A DNA stretch of 64,000 nucleotides from Streptomyces parvus (GTDB lineage: Bacteria > Actinomycetota > Actinomycetes > Streptomycetales > Streptomycetaceae): assembly GCF_014648875.1 (NCBI RefSeq), contig NZ_BMRY01000004.1:62001-126000 (forward strand), given 5' to 3'. The notes below the pieces were generated by a model, which was not told where the DNA came from, searched no databases, and saw nothing but the letters and a program-made list of their open reading frames with translations. The position numbers and the translations under genes were made by a program. Shown in pieces: positions 46,245 to 55,028 of the stretch (its first letter is position 1; each line of letters begins with the position of its first letter).

Positions 46245-47342
46245 TCAGTCCTGCTTCTTGCGCCGGGTGCCGAAGACGATCTCGTCCCAGCTCGGCACGG
46301 CGGCCCGGCGGCCCGGCCGGACCCCGTCCGCCTCCGCCTGACGGTCCGTCGTTCCGGTCAGCCGGTCGCGATGACCGGCCACCGCCCGGGGCATCAGCAC
46401 ATCCGCGTACGCGGACCCCGCACCGGCCGAAGCGGCGGCGGCCGGCGGCTCGTCCGCCTCCGCCTCCTCCGCCGGCTCCAGCGCGGGCGGCTCGGGCTGC
46501 GTGGGCCGCTCCGGCACGACCATGTCGCCCCGGAAGCTGGGCACCGCCTCCAACAGGCTGGTCAGCGAGTCACGCTCACCGCCCGAGGCGCTGCTCACGT
46601 ACTCCTCGGGCTCGGCGACCGGCGTGGGCCGCTCGATCTGTCGGTCCAGGGCCCGGTCCAGCGGGCGCTCGCGGTCGGCCTGCCGGTCGAGGCTCCGGTC
46701 CAGCGGCCGGTCGCGCGGCAGCCGGGCGATCCGGGGCACGAACGGGAAGCTGGGCTCCGGCGCTGCGACGTCGTCGGTCTCGCCGATCAGCGAGCGCGCC
46801 TCGTCGTCGAGCGCCTGGACCAGCCGCCTCGGCGGGTCGTACGACCAGCTCGCCGAGTGCGGTTCGCCCGCGACCCGGTAGACGAGGAGGACTTCCCAGG
46901 TGCCGTCGTCACGGCGCCACGAGTCCCACTGGACGGTTTCCTTGTCGGCGCCGCGCAGCAGGAGACGTTCCTGCACCGCCTCGCCGAGCTGGGGGCCGGT
47001 GTTCTCGCCGGGACGGCGCACAGGAGTCTTCCGGGCCCGCTCGGCCATGAAGGCGCGCTCCGCGAGCACGGGGCCCTCGAAGCGGCGTACACGGTCGACG
47101 GGGATGCCCGCGAACTGGGCGACCTCCTCCGCGGAGGCACCGGCCCGTATACGGGCCTGGATGTCGCGGGGCCGGAGGTGGCTCTCCACCTCGATCTCGA
47201 TCTGGCCGAGCCGGGCGCGGTCGTTGCGCACGGCGGCGCGCAGCCGCTCATCGATCGGAAGCGTGTACTCCGTGCTGTCCGCAGCCTTGAGCACCAGTCG
47301 TGTGCCGTCGTTGGAGACGGCCACGACACGCAGTTCGGGCAT
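46245..47342 (-). CDS. sepH: Septation protein SepH
   Basis: SepH is an actinobacterial cell-division protein that stimulates FtsZ assembly. ATG 47342 (MPELRVVAVSNDGTRLVLKA) follows GGGAGG, and 365 residues result. The conserved N-terminal DUF3071 domain spans about residues 1-165 and includes a helix-turn-helix (IQARIRAGASAEEVAQFAGIPVDRVRRFE, about 61-89) that is needed for FtsZ stimulation in studied homologues. The C-terminal half is rich in Arg/Asp/Glu/Pro, with repeated LDR units (RPLDRSLDRQADRERPLDRALDR), and appears disordered. It ends in a basic tail, GTRRKKQD. Gene position downstream of the rhodanese terminator is convergent. Confidence 0.93.
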   Translation of the reverse strand: MPELRVVAVSNDGTRLVLKAADSTEYTLPIDERLRAAVRNDRARLGQIEIEVESHLRPRDIQARIRAGASAEEVAQFAGIPVDRVRRFEGPVLAERAFMAERARKTPVRRPGENTGPQLGEAVQERLLLRGADKETVQWDSWRRDDGTWEVLLVYRVAGEPHSASWSYDPPRRLVQALDDEARSLIGETDDVAAPEPSFPFVPRIARLPRDRPLDRSLDRQADRERPLDRALDRQIERPTPVAEPEEYVSSASGGERDSLTSLLEAVPSFRGDMVVPERPTQPEPPALEPAEEAEADEPPAAAASAGAGSAYADVLMPRAVAGHRDRLTGTTDRQAEADGVRPGRRAAVPSWDEIVFGTRRKKQD

Positions 47343-47751
47343 GGGGACCTCCCGGGTGGTGCCTGCCGACGTCACGTGCGTCGCTGCTTCCGCTAGTCGA
47401 GTGTGACCTGCCCGGGTGCAGCCTGCCACAACCTTGCCAATATGCCCGGCGTGTCGGGCGCTCGCCCGGGTGCGCCCGCCTAGGGTGCCGCCGTCGGCCC
47501 CCTCCGGTAGCTGCGGATTCCCACGTCGGAGTCCGCCCCAGGGCTCGTCACAGTACTCCATTCGGGCCACCGGGGTGGACCGGCGCGCCGCCGAAGTTCT
47601 CACCGGCTGCGGGAGTTGAGGTACCCAGTTCTCCGCGAAATGCCCCTGATGCGTGTTGTGCTTCACACAATCACCAGAATCGGAACTATCCACTTCGCTC
47701 ATTTGTCCCTTCCTGGTGCATGGTGGGAGAGATGTCAAGCAGGGGCTGGTA
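47343..47751. other. Divergent intergenic region between sepH and a membrane protein gene
   Basis: This 409-base stretch has no convincing gene. GGAAC (47682-47686) followed after 18 bases by GTC (47705-47707) resembles an ECF sigma promoter for the rightward gene. TTGTG and CACAA (47656-47670) form a small inverted repeat just before it. No clear promoter for sepH was identified. Confidence 0.35.
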
Positions 47752-48924
47752 ATGGTTCAGAAGCCGGAAAGTGACGTAGAACCTAAGGAAAGGCGCATAG
47801 ATCTGAGTCTCCCGCAGGTCGCCGGGAGCGCCGTGGCGGCCGTCGCGGCAGCGGTGCTGGCCTCGCAGTTGGGCGTGTACGGCACGATCGCCGGCGCGGG
47901 CGTGATGAGCGTCGTCGCCACCTGCGGCGGCTCGGTCTTCCAGCACTTCTTCCGCCGCACCGGCGAGCAGATCCGTGAGGTGACGGTCCAGGTGACCCAC
48001 CCGGAGGGTCGCCAGGTGACGGTGCACACCAAGGAGACGACGCCCGCCGGGCGCAGAGCCGCGGCGCAGCGGACGGAGCCGGAGCCGGCGGGGCCGCGGC
48101 CGGCGGAAGACGCCACCACGGTGCTTCCCACGGTCGGTCCGGGCACGGTCCCGCACGTCGTCCCGGACGCGGAGAGCACGCAGTTGCTGAGGCCGGTCGA
48201 CACGGACCGGACGCAGCTGCTGAACCTCGGCGACGAGCGGACCCGGATGCTCCGCGTCCCGCCGGCCGGAGGCCCCGGAGCCCTGGGTGCCGGAGCCGAC
48301 GCCGACCGTACGCAGATGATCCCGCGCGCCGACGACCGTACGCAGATGCTCCCGCAGGCCGGAGGGGACCGGGCGGCCGTCCCCGACGACGCGTTCGGCG
48401 AGGGAGTCACCCACGGCACCCGGCTGCGCGGCTGGAAGCGCCCCGCGCTCGCGGCCACCGCGGTCTTCGCGGTCTCCATGGCCGGGATCACCGCGTTCGA
48501 GCTGATCTCGGGCAACGACCTCAGCGGCGGCCAGGGCACCACCCTCAGCTCCGTCGTGCGCGGCGGCGGCGACCGGGACTCCGGACCCGCCGACCCCGCC
48601 CCCTCCGGAGACACCGGCACGGACGGGGGAGCGGACGAGCAGTCCCCGACCCCGGGCGACGGCACCGGATCCGCCCCCGCCACGGACGGCGGCGACGGCG
48701 GCGCCACGAGCCCGGACCCCGGCAAGGGCACGGGCGGTGAGAACCCGACCACCGGGCCCACCCCCACCCCGGCGCCCTCCGGATCCGCCGGCGAGCCGAC
48801 GCCCGAGCCGACGAAGCCCACCCCGTCGAACTCCGGTGACACCGGCACCGGCGAACCCTCGACCGGCACCGGCGTCGCTCCCGGGCAGGGCGAGCAGGCC
48901 CCGCCCGGCGCCGACGCCGAGTGA
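47752..48924 (+). CDS. Membrane protein with RTQ repeats and Pro/Thr/Gly-rich tail
   Basis: ATG 47752 follows AGGGG and gives 390 residues. One or two hydrophobic segments occur near the N-terminus (about 20-55, AVAAVAAAVLASQLGVYGTIAGAGVMSVVATCGG). A hydrophilic part then has repeated units such as STQLLRPVDTDRTQLLN, ERTRMLR, DRTQMIPRADDRTQMLPQ (about 143-203). A further transmembrane helix (about 225-250) follows, and then a long Gly/Pro/Thr/Asp-rich tail that would lie outside the cell. No catalytic domain is recognised. It may be a cell-envelope protein; its regulator could be an ECF sigma factor. Confidence 0.7.
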   Translation: MVQKPESDVEPKERRIDLSLPQVAGSAVAAVAAAVLASQLGVYGTIAGAGVMSVVATCGGSVFQHFFRRTGEQIREVTVQVTHPEGRQVTVHTKETTPAGRRAAAQRTEPEPAGPRPAEDATTVLPTVGPGTVPHVVPDAESTQLLRPVDTDRTQLLNLGDERTRMLRVPPAGGPGALGAGADADRTQMIPRADDRTQMLPQAGGDRAAVPDDAFGEGVTHGTRLRGWKRPALAATAVFAVSMAGITAFELISGNDLSGGQGTTLSSVVRGGGDRDSGPADPAPSGDTGTDGGADEQSPTPGDGTGSAPATDGGDGGATSPDPGKGTGGENPTTGPTPTPAPSGSAGEPTPEPTKPTPSNSGDTGTGEPSTGTGVAPGQGEQAPPGADAE

Positions 48925-48950
48925 CCCATCGGCGCACCGCGCACAGCACA

Positions 48951-48991
48951 TCGGCCCCGGCCCCCTCCGCAAGGAAGAGGACCGGGGCCGA
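48951..48991. terminator. Hairpin between convergent genes
   Basis: CGGCCCCGG (48952-48960) pairs with CCGGGGCCG (48982-48990), with possible further pairing in the loop. Confidence 0.6.
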
Positions 48992-49015
48992 CGGCGTGAC
49001 GGAACGGTGCCGGAC

Positions 49016-50335
49016 TCAGTCGCCGAGCACGCGCCGCAGATAGTCGTTGCCGAACAGACGGTCCGGGTCGAGCCGGTCGCGCAGTGCGGTGAACTCGCCG
49101 AAGCGCGGGTAGACCTCCGACAGGTAGCCCGCGTCCCGCGTGTGGATCTTGCCCCAGTGGGGCCGGCCGGCGTGCGCCGTCATGATCCGCTCGACCGCCG
49201 TGAAGTACGAGCGGTGGGGCGTGCCCTTGTAGAGGTGCACGGCGATGTACGCGCTGTCCCGGCCCGACGCGGTCGACAGGGCCATGTCGTCGGCCGGAGC
49301 GGTGCGCACCTCGACCGGGAAGCTGATCTTCAGCGGTGACCGCTCGACCATGGCCTTCAGCTCCCGCAGCACCGTGACCGCCTGCTCGCGCGGAACGGCG
49401 TACTCCATCTCCACGAACCGCACCCGGCGCGGGCTGGTGAACACCTTGTACGGGATGTCGGTGTACGTACGTGCCGACAGCGCCCGGCTGGAGAGCCTGG
49501 CGATCGAGGGGATCGTCGCCGGGACCGCGCGCCCGAGCGAGCAGGCCACCTGGAACACCCCGTTGGACAGCAGCTCGTCGTCGATCCAGCTGCTCACCCG
49601 GCCGGGCGGGGCGGCCGGACCGGCGCTGCGGTTGTTGCGCTTGGTGTTGCAGTTCCCGGTGTGCGGGAACCAGTAGAACTCGAAGTGCTCGTTCTCGGCC
49701 ACGAGTTGATCGAAGTCCGAGGTGACCCGGTCGAAGCCCATCGGCTCCTCACGGGCCGTCAGCAGGAAGATCGGCTCCACGGCGAGGGTGATGGCGGTGA
49801 CCACCCCGAGGGCGCCGATCCCGACCCGGGCCGCGGCGAAGATCTCCGGGTTCTCCTCGGCCGAGCAGACCATGACCGTGCCGTCGGCGGTGACCAGCTC
49901 CAGCGCCCGGATCTGGGCGGATATGGAGGCCGATTCGCGGCCCGTGCCGTGCGTGCCGGTGGAGGTCGCCCCGGCGATCGTCTGCTCCATGATGTCGCCC
50001 ATGTTCGTCAGCGACAGGCCCTCGCGGGCGAGAGCGGTGTTGAGCCGCTTGAGCGGAGTGCCCGCCTCCACCGTCACGGTCATCGCCGCACGGTCGATGT
50101 CCCGGATCCCGGTGAGCAGATCGGGGCGGATCAGCACCCCGTCGGTGGCGGCCGCCGCGGTGAAGGAGTGGCCCGAACCGACCGGCTTCACCTTCAGGCC
50201 GTCCGCGTGCGCCCGGCGCACCACGTCCGCGAGCTCGTCCACGGACGCGGGTGACTCGGTACGGGCGGGCCGGGCGGTGACGGTGCCAGCCCAGTTACGC
50301 CACGCGCTCGTCGTCCGTGCGTAGGTCTCGGTCAT
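49016..50335 (-). CDS. FAD-dependent oxidase of the D-arabinono-1,4-lactone oxidase family
   Basis: The 439-residue protein has an FAD-binding type 4 domain at the N-terminus. It includes PVGSGHSFTAAAATDGVLI, in which His56 is the residue that carries covalent FAD in relatives such as alditol oxidase and gulonolactone oxidase. The ALO domain follows, and a conserved C-terminal HWGKIHT motif and YPRFGEFTALRDRLDPDRLFGNDYL are present. Substrates in the family are sugar alcohols or sugar lactones; the exact one here is open. ATG 50335 lies 41 bases inside the end of the upstream MFS transporter gene, so the two genes overlap and are co-translated. Confidence 0.88.
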   Translation of the reverse strand: MTETYARTTSAWRNWAGTVTARPARTESPASVDELADVVRRAHADGLKVKPVGSGHSFTAAAATDGVLIRPDLLTGIRDIDRAAMTVTVEAGTPLKRLNTALAREGLSLTNMGDIMEQTIAGATSTGTHGTGRESASISAQIRALELVTADGTVMVCSAEENPEIFAAARVGIGALGVVTAITLAVEPIFLLTAREEPMGFDRVTSDFDQLVAENEHFEFYWFPHTGNCNTKRNNRSAGPAAPPGRVSSWIDDELLSNGVFQVACSLGRAVPATIPSIARLSSRALSARTYTDIPYKVFTSPRRVRFVEMEYAVPREQAVTVLRELKAMVERSPLKISFPVEVRTAPADDMALSTASGRDSAYIAVHLYKGTPHRSYFTAVERIMTAHAGRPHWGKIHTRDAGYLSEVYPRFGEFTALRDRLDPDRLFGNDYLRRVLGD

Positions 50336-51539
50336 CTTCCCCGCGCCCTCCCGTCGCAGCCGGCCCGGCCAGCCGGCGATATCCCAGGAACGCCACCGCC
50401 GCCGCGAGCGCTCCCGCCACGACGGGCACCGCGTACCCCGACTTCGCCCCGGCGGCGTCGACCACCCAGCCGGCGGCCGAGGAGCCGAGCGCCACTCCGA
50501 CCGCGAGCCCGGTACTGGTCCAGGTCATGCCCTCGGTCAGCTTGGTGCGCGGTACGTGCGCTTCGACGAGGGCCATGGTGGTGACCATCGTCGGTGCGAT
50601 GGCGAGGCCCGCGACAAAGAGCGCCACGGCCAGCAACGGAAGGTTCCCGGCCAGTAGGAGGGGGATCATACTCACGGCCATCGCGCCGACACCCACCAGC
50701 CACCTGGTCGCGGCGTTCCCCTTCAGGTGCAGCAGCCCGAACACGGCCCCCGCGAGACACGAGCCGAGCGCGTAGACGGCCAGCACCAGGGAGGCCGCTG
50801 CCTTGTGACCGCGCTCCTCGGCGAAGGCCACGGTCACCACGTCGACACCCCCGAAGATCGCACCGGTCGCGACGAAGGTGGCCACCAGGACCTGGAGCCC
50901 GCGCGAGCGCAGCGCCGAGCTCCCGGTGTGCTGCGACTTCGGGTGCGGCATCGGCTCGGTGGCGCGCTGCGCGGTCAGCCAGAAGACGCCGACCAGCAGG
51001 AAGGCGGCGGCGATCAGCGGCCCCGCCTCCGGGAACCACGCGGTGGACAGGCCGATGGAGATGATCGGGCCGAAGATGAAGCACACCTCGTCGACGATCG
51101 ACTCCCACGAGTACGCGGTGTGCAGATCCCGGCCGGAGCCGCGGTAGATCTCCGCCCAGCGGGACCGGACCATCGACCCCACGCTCGGCACACAGCCCGC
51201 GCCCACCGAGAAGACGAACAGCGTCCACTCCGGCGCCCCCTGCTGGGCGCAGACCAGCAGACCCGCCACCGCCGCCACCGCGACCAGCGTGACCGGGCGC
51301 AGCACCCGGCGCTGCCCGTAGCGGTCGACGAGCCGGGAGACCTGGGGGCCGCAGACGGCGGCCGACATCGCCAGGGTCGCCGACAGGGCCCCGGCCAGCC
51401 CGTAGCGGCCGGTGAGCTGGGAGATCATCGTGACGACGCCGATGCCCATCATGGACAGCGGCATCCGGCCGAGGAAGCCCGCGGCGGAGAACCCCTTGGT
51501 TCCGGGGGCGGAGAAGATGGCGCGGTAGGGGCTGGGCAA
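50295..51539 (-). CDS. MFS transporter
   Basis: The 414-residue protein has about 12 hydrophobic segments and the MFS loop [16 protein letters not shown] between helices 2 and 3. The start is TTG 51539 ([21 protein letters not shown]) with GGAG upstream. It resembles putative sugar or drug efflux members of the family, but the substrate cannot be assigned. The 41-base overlap with the lactone oxidase gene downstream suggests one operon and possibly one physiological purpose. Divergent gene on the right is ferrochelatase. Confidence 0.87.
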   Translation of the reverse strand: MPSPYRAIFSAPGTKGFSAAGFLGRMPLSMMGIGVVTMISQLTGRYGLAGALSATLAMSAAVCGPQVSRLVDRYGQRRVLRPVTLVAVAAVAGLLVCAQQGAPEWTLFVFSVGAGCVPSVGSMVRSRWAEIYRGSGRDLHTAYSWESIVDEVCFIFGPIISIGLSTAWFPEAGPLIAAAFLLVGVFWLTAQRATEPMPHPKSQHTGSSALRSRGLQVLVATFVATGAIFGGVDVVTVAFAEERGHKAAASLVLAVYALGSCLAGAVFGLLHLKGNAATRWLVGVGAMAVSMIPLLLAGNLPLLAVALFVAGLAIAPTMVTTMALVEAHVPRTKLTEGMTWTSTGLAVGVALGSSAAGWVVDAAGAKSGYAVPVVAGALAAAVAFLGYRRLAGPAATGGRGEDDRDLRTDDERVA

Positions 51540-51735
51540 GGGGTACTCCGGTCATGCCTGTCAGGCGTATAGCTGGCCCATACAGCTTACGGGCGGCCGG
51601 AGGCCCGGAACGCCGAATTCCGGGCGGACCGGGAAGTGGCTCCGGCGGGTTCGCCATCGGCCGTTTCCCGCTTTCCCGACGGACCGTCGGATGTCGGTTG
51701 CCGCCCTGCCGGAGGCGGGTGGCAGGATCGACGGC

Positions 51736-52863
51736 ATGTCCGATCTGCGCGATCCCGCTCCCTACGACGCCCTGCTGCTGCTCTCCTTCGGTGGTCCCGA
51801 GGGCCCGGACGACGTGGTCCCGTTCCTGGCGAACGTGACCCGCGGCCGCGGCATCCCCGAGGAACGCCTCAAGGAGGTCGGCAAGCACTACTTCCTGTTC
51901 GGCGGGGTCAGCCCGATCAACGCGCAGAACCGCGCCCTGCTCGACGCCCTGCGCAAGGACTTCACCGACCACGGCCCGGACCTGCCGGTCTACTGGGGCA
52001 ACCGCAACTGGGCCCCGTATCTGACCGACGTCCTGCGCGAGATGACCGCCGACGGACACCGCAGGATCGCCGTCCTCGCCACCAGCGCCTACGCCTCCTA
52101 CTCAGGCTGCCGCCAGTACCGCGAGAACCTCGCCGACGCGCTGGCCGCCCTGGAGGCGGAGGGCCTGGACGTGCCGCGCGTGGACAAGCTGCGCCACTAC
52201 TTCAACCACCCCGGCTTCGTGGAGCCCATGGTGGACGGGGTGCTGGCCTCCCTCGCCGATCTGCCCGCGGACGTCCGCGCGGGCGCCCACATCGCCTTCA
52301 CCACGCACTCCATCCCGACCTCCGCCGCCGACGCCTCGGGCCCCGTGGAGGCGCACGGCGAGGGCGGCGCGTACGTGGCCGAGCACCTCGACGTGGCCCG
52401 GCTGATCATCGAGGCGGTGCGGGCGGAGACCGGCGTCGAGCACCCCTGGCAGCTCGTCTACCAGTCCCGCAGCGGAGCCCCGCACATCCCGTGGCTGGAG
52501 CCCGACATCTGCGACCACCTGGAAACCCTTCACGGCGAGGGCGTCCCGGCGGTCGTGATGGCGCCCATCGGCTTCGTCTCGGACCACATGGAGGTGCTGT
52601 ACGACCTCGACACCGAGGCCACCGCCAAGGCCGCCGAGCTCGGACTGCCGGTCCGCCGCTCCGCCACGGTGGGCGACGACCCGCGCTTCGCCGCCGCCGT
52701 GCGGGACCTGGTCCTGGAGCGCGCCGCGAGCGAGCGCGGCCGGGTGGTCGAGCGCTGCGCGCTGGGGTCGCTGGGGCCCTCCCACGACCTCTGTCCCGTC
52801 GGCTGCTGCCCCGCCAGGGCCCCGAAGCCCGCCGCGGCGGGAGCCGACAGCCCGTACGCGTAG
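51736..52863 (+). CDS. hemH: Ferrochelatase (coproporphyrin III ferrochelatase)
   Basis: The enzyme inserts iron into a porphyrin late in haem synthesis; in actinobacteria the substrate is coproporphyrin III (also called cpfC). ATG 51736 ([20 protein letters not shown]) gives 375 residues. Typical blocks are [34 protein letters not shown] (catalytic His) and [16 protein letters not shown]. Cys125 (SGCRQYREN) and a C-terminal cysteine group (Cys341, Cys353, Cys357, Cys358) suggest the [2Fe-2S] cluster known from actinobacterial enzymes. An inositol-phosphatase family gene follows after 57 bases. Confidence 0.95.
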   Translation: MSDLRDPAPYDALLLLSFGGPEGPDDVVPFLANVTRGRGIPEERLKEVGKHYFLFGGVSPINAQNRALLDALRKDFTDHGPDLPVYWGNRNWAPYLTDVLREMTADGHRRIAVLATSAYASYSGCRQYRENLADALAALEAEGLDVPRVDKLRHYFNHPGFVEPMVDGVLASLADLPADVRAGAHIAFTTHSIPTSAADASGPVEAHGEGGAYVAEHLDVARLIIEAVRAETGVEHPWQLVYQSRSGAPHIPWLEPDICDHLETLHGEGVPAVVMAPIGFVSDHMEVLYDLDTEATAKAAELGLPVRRSATVGDDPRFAAAVRDLVLERAASERGRVVERCALGSLGPSHDLCPVGCCPARAPKPAAAGADSPYA

Positions 52864-52920
52864 CCCGCAGGACCGCCCGTACCACCACCCGACCGTGCGC
52901 ACCGATCACCAGGGAGCACC

Positions 52921-53721
52921 GTGACCGACCCCCTCCTGTCCGAACTGCTCGACCTCGCCCTCGAAGCCGCCCGCCGCGCCGGAGCCCTGCTGCGTGACGG
53001 CCGCCCCGCCGACCTGGGGGTGGCCGCGACCAAGTCCAGCCCCATCGACGTGGTCACCGAGATGGACATCGCCGCCGAGAAGCTGATCACCGGCTACCTC
53101 ACCGACTTCCGCCCCGACGACGGCTTCCTCGGCGAGGAGGGCGCCAGTTCCCCGGGCTCCACCGGCATCCGCTGGGTCATCGACCCGCTCGACGGCACCG
53201 TGAACTACCTCTACGGCCTGCCGACCTGGGCGGTCTCCATCGCCGCCGAGCGTGACGGCGAGCGGGTCGTGGGCGTCGTCGAGGCCCCGATGCGCCGGGA
53301 GACGTACCAGGCGGTTCTGGGCGGCGGTGCGTTCGCGAACGGCGAAGCCCTGCGCTGCCGGCCCACCGCGCCGCTGGACCAGGCCCTCGTCTCGACCGGC
53401 TTCAACTACGTCGCCCACGTCCGCGCCCACCAGGCGGACGTCGCCCAGCGGCTGATCCCGAGGCTCCGCGACATCCGGCGCAGCGGTTCGGCCGCCGTCG
53501 ACCTCTGCGACGTGGCGGCGGGCCGCCTCGACGGCTACTACGAGCGCGGGCTGCACCCCTGGGACCTGGCGGCGGGCGACCTCATCGCCCGGGAGGCGGG
53601 CGCGCTGACCGGCGGCCGCCCGGGGCTGCCCGCCGACGGCGACCTGACGGTGGCCGCCACCCCGGGCGTCTTCGAGCCGCTGCAGACCGCACTCGACGAG
53701 CTGGGCGCCTGGCACGACTGA
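52921..53721 (+). CDS. Inositol monophosphatase family protein
   Basis: GTG 52921 follows GGGAG and yields 266 residues. The metal-binding motifs of the family are intact: EEGASSPGSTG with the first Glu, WVIDPLDGTVNYLYGLP (about 84-100) and HPWDLAAGDLIAREAG (about 213-228). It is probably cytosolic. It could dephosphorylate inositol phosphate, another sugar phosphate or 3'-phosphoadenosine phosphates; motifs do not separate these. It follows hemH in the same direction. Confidence 0.9.
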   Translation: MTDPLLSELLDLALEAARRAGALLRDGRPADLGVAATKSSPIDVVTEMDIAAEKLITGYLTDFRPDDGFLGEEGASSPGSTGIRWVIDPLDGTVNYLYGLPTWAVSIAAERDGERVVGVVEAPMRRETYQAVLGGGAFANGEALRCRPTAPLDQALVSTGFNYVAHVRAHQADVAQRLIPRLRDIRRSGSAAVDLCDVAAGRLDGYYERGLHPWDLAAGDLIAREAGALTGGRPGLPADGDLTVAATPGVFEPLQTALDELGAWHD

Positions 53722-53764
53722 GCGAAATCCCCTGGTGGGGCCCTGAGGGCCCGACGGCACAGCG

Positions 53765-53802
53765 CAGGGCCCCGGAATGCCTGGACAGCATCCGGGGCCC
53801 TG
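53765..53802. terminator. Terminator between inositol phosphatase and small minus-strand gene
   Basis: CAGGGCCCCGGA (53765-53776) pairs with TCCGGGGCCCTG (53791-53802), continued inward by ATGC/GCAT with one bulged A. It serves convergent genes. Confidence 0.75.
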
Positions 53803-53813
53803 TGGCGTACGGC

Positions 53814-53987
53814 TCAGGCGCTGGTGGCGCCGATCTCCACGCCGTGCTCGGCGGCGAGACGGCGCAGATCGTCCAGCTCGCCCTGCTCGACGTCCGCGAG
53901 GAAGTCGTCGCCGTCCTCGCGCGCCCGCGTGAGGTCGGACTCGGTCGTCTTGATGCGTTGCAGCAGACCTGCGGTGAAAGCGTCCAT
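53814..53987 (-). CDS. Small conserved helical protein
   Basis: ATG 53987 (MDAFTAGLLQRIKTTESDL) gives 57 residues; the frame is open upstream but that part looks non-coding. The product is acidic and predicted to be two helices with LQRIKTTESDLTRAREDGDDFLADVEQGELDDLRRLAAEHGV, ending in GATSA. I recall similar short proteins in other Streptomyces beside cutRS, without a known function. GGGGCG upstream is a plausible ribosome site. Confidence 0.6.
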   Translation of the reverse strand: MDAFTAGLLQRIKTTESDLTRAREDGDDFLADVEQGELDDLRRLAAEHGVEIGATSA

Positions 53988-54369
53988 GATGCGCCCCCTC
54001 ATCGTGGGTCGGTGGCACGGGGGTGTGCCCGGGATAACTCCGGCCGGGGAGCCGGAGGAGCGGGTGATCGCGCCGCCGCTCCGGGGAAGACGGGGCGGAC
54101 CGTGGCATGCCACGGGACAGGCGTGATCGCGGGTGTGAACCCCTCTTCCCCACCCCGCGGCTCAGAGAAACCTCAACTGGCCCGGAAAACCGCCGGTTTC
54201 CCGGCGGAAGGCCGCGGGCGACCCCGGCCCGTCGCCGTCTTACCGCCGGTTTATGCGTGTTGAGGGCAGGATGGAGGCACACGGTCGGCCTGGCTGCCCG
54301 TGTCCGAGCGGCCCCGCGTGGGCCGCTCGCTCTGTGAACCCGACGAAGGACCGAAGGAAGGACTGCGCC
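53988..54369. other. Divergent intergenic region upstream of cutR
   Basis: No gene is seen. Two direct copies of ACCGCCGGTTT (54189-54199 and 54242-54252) are exactly 53 bases apart, about five helical turns, and the first belongs to a hairpin CCGCCGG/CCGGCGG (54190-54207). They could be regulator sites for cutRS. A promoter could not be assigned with confidence. Confidence 0.35.
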
Positions 54370-55023
54370 GTGCGCGTACTCGTCGTCGAGGACGAGCAGC
54401 TGCTCGCCGATGCGGTGGCCACCGGACTGCGCCGGGAGGCCATGGCCGTCGACGTCGTCTACGACGGTGCCGCGGCCCTGGAGCGCATCGGGGTCAACGA
54501 CTACGACGTCGTGGTCCTGGACCGGGACCTCCCAGTGGTGCACGGGGACGACGTCTGCCGCAAGATCGTCGAGCTCGGCATGCCCACCCGGGTGCTCATG
54601 CTCACCGCCTCCGGCGACGTCAGCGACCGGGTCGAGGGCCTGGAGCTGGGCGCCGACGACTATCTGCCCAAGCCGTTCGCCTTCAGCGAGCTGACCGCCC
54701 GGGTGCGCGCGCTGGGCCGGCGTACGACGGTGGCGCTGCCGCCCGTCCTGGAGCGGGCCGGCATCAAGCTCGACCCGAACCGCCGTGAGGTCTTCCGCGA
54801 CGAGGTGGAGATCCAGCTCGCCCCGAAGGAGTTCGCGGTGCTGGAGGTGCTGATGCGCAGCGAGGGCGCCGTCGTCTCCGCGGAGCAGCTGCTGGAGAAG
54901 GCCTGGGACGAGAACACCGACCCCTTCACCAACGTGGTGCGGGTCACGGTCATGACGCTCCGCCGCAAGCTCGGCGAACCGCCCGTCATCGTCACCGTGC
55001 CGGGCTCCGGATACCGGATCTGA
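54370..55023 (+). CDS. cutR: Response regulator CutR (OmpR family)
   Basis: GTG 54370 follows AGGA and gives 217 residues. The receiver domain (1-115) has the acidic pair in VVEDEQ, phospho-acceptor Asp51 in VVVLDRDLP and Lys in YLPKPFAFSEL. The C-terminal OmpR-type winged helix (about 125-215) ends in VTVPGSGYRI. In Streptomyces lividans, cutRS was the first two-component system described, and it influences copper-related antibiotic and secretion phenotypes. Identification as CutR rests on strong similarity of the pair to what I remember and on CutS features. The kinase gene follows after five bases. Confidence 0.85.
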   Translation: MRVLVVEDEQLLADAVATGLRREAMAVDVVYDGAAALERIGVNDYDVVVLDRDLPVVHGDDVCRKIVELGMPTRVLMLTASGDVSDRVEGLELGADDYLPKPFAFSELTARVRALGRRTTVALPPVLERAGIKLDPNRREVFRDEVEIQLAPKEFAVLEVLMRSEGAVVSAEQLLEKAWDENTDPFTNVVRVTVMTLRRKLGEPPVIVTVPGSGYRI

Positions 55024-55028
55024 GAACC

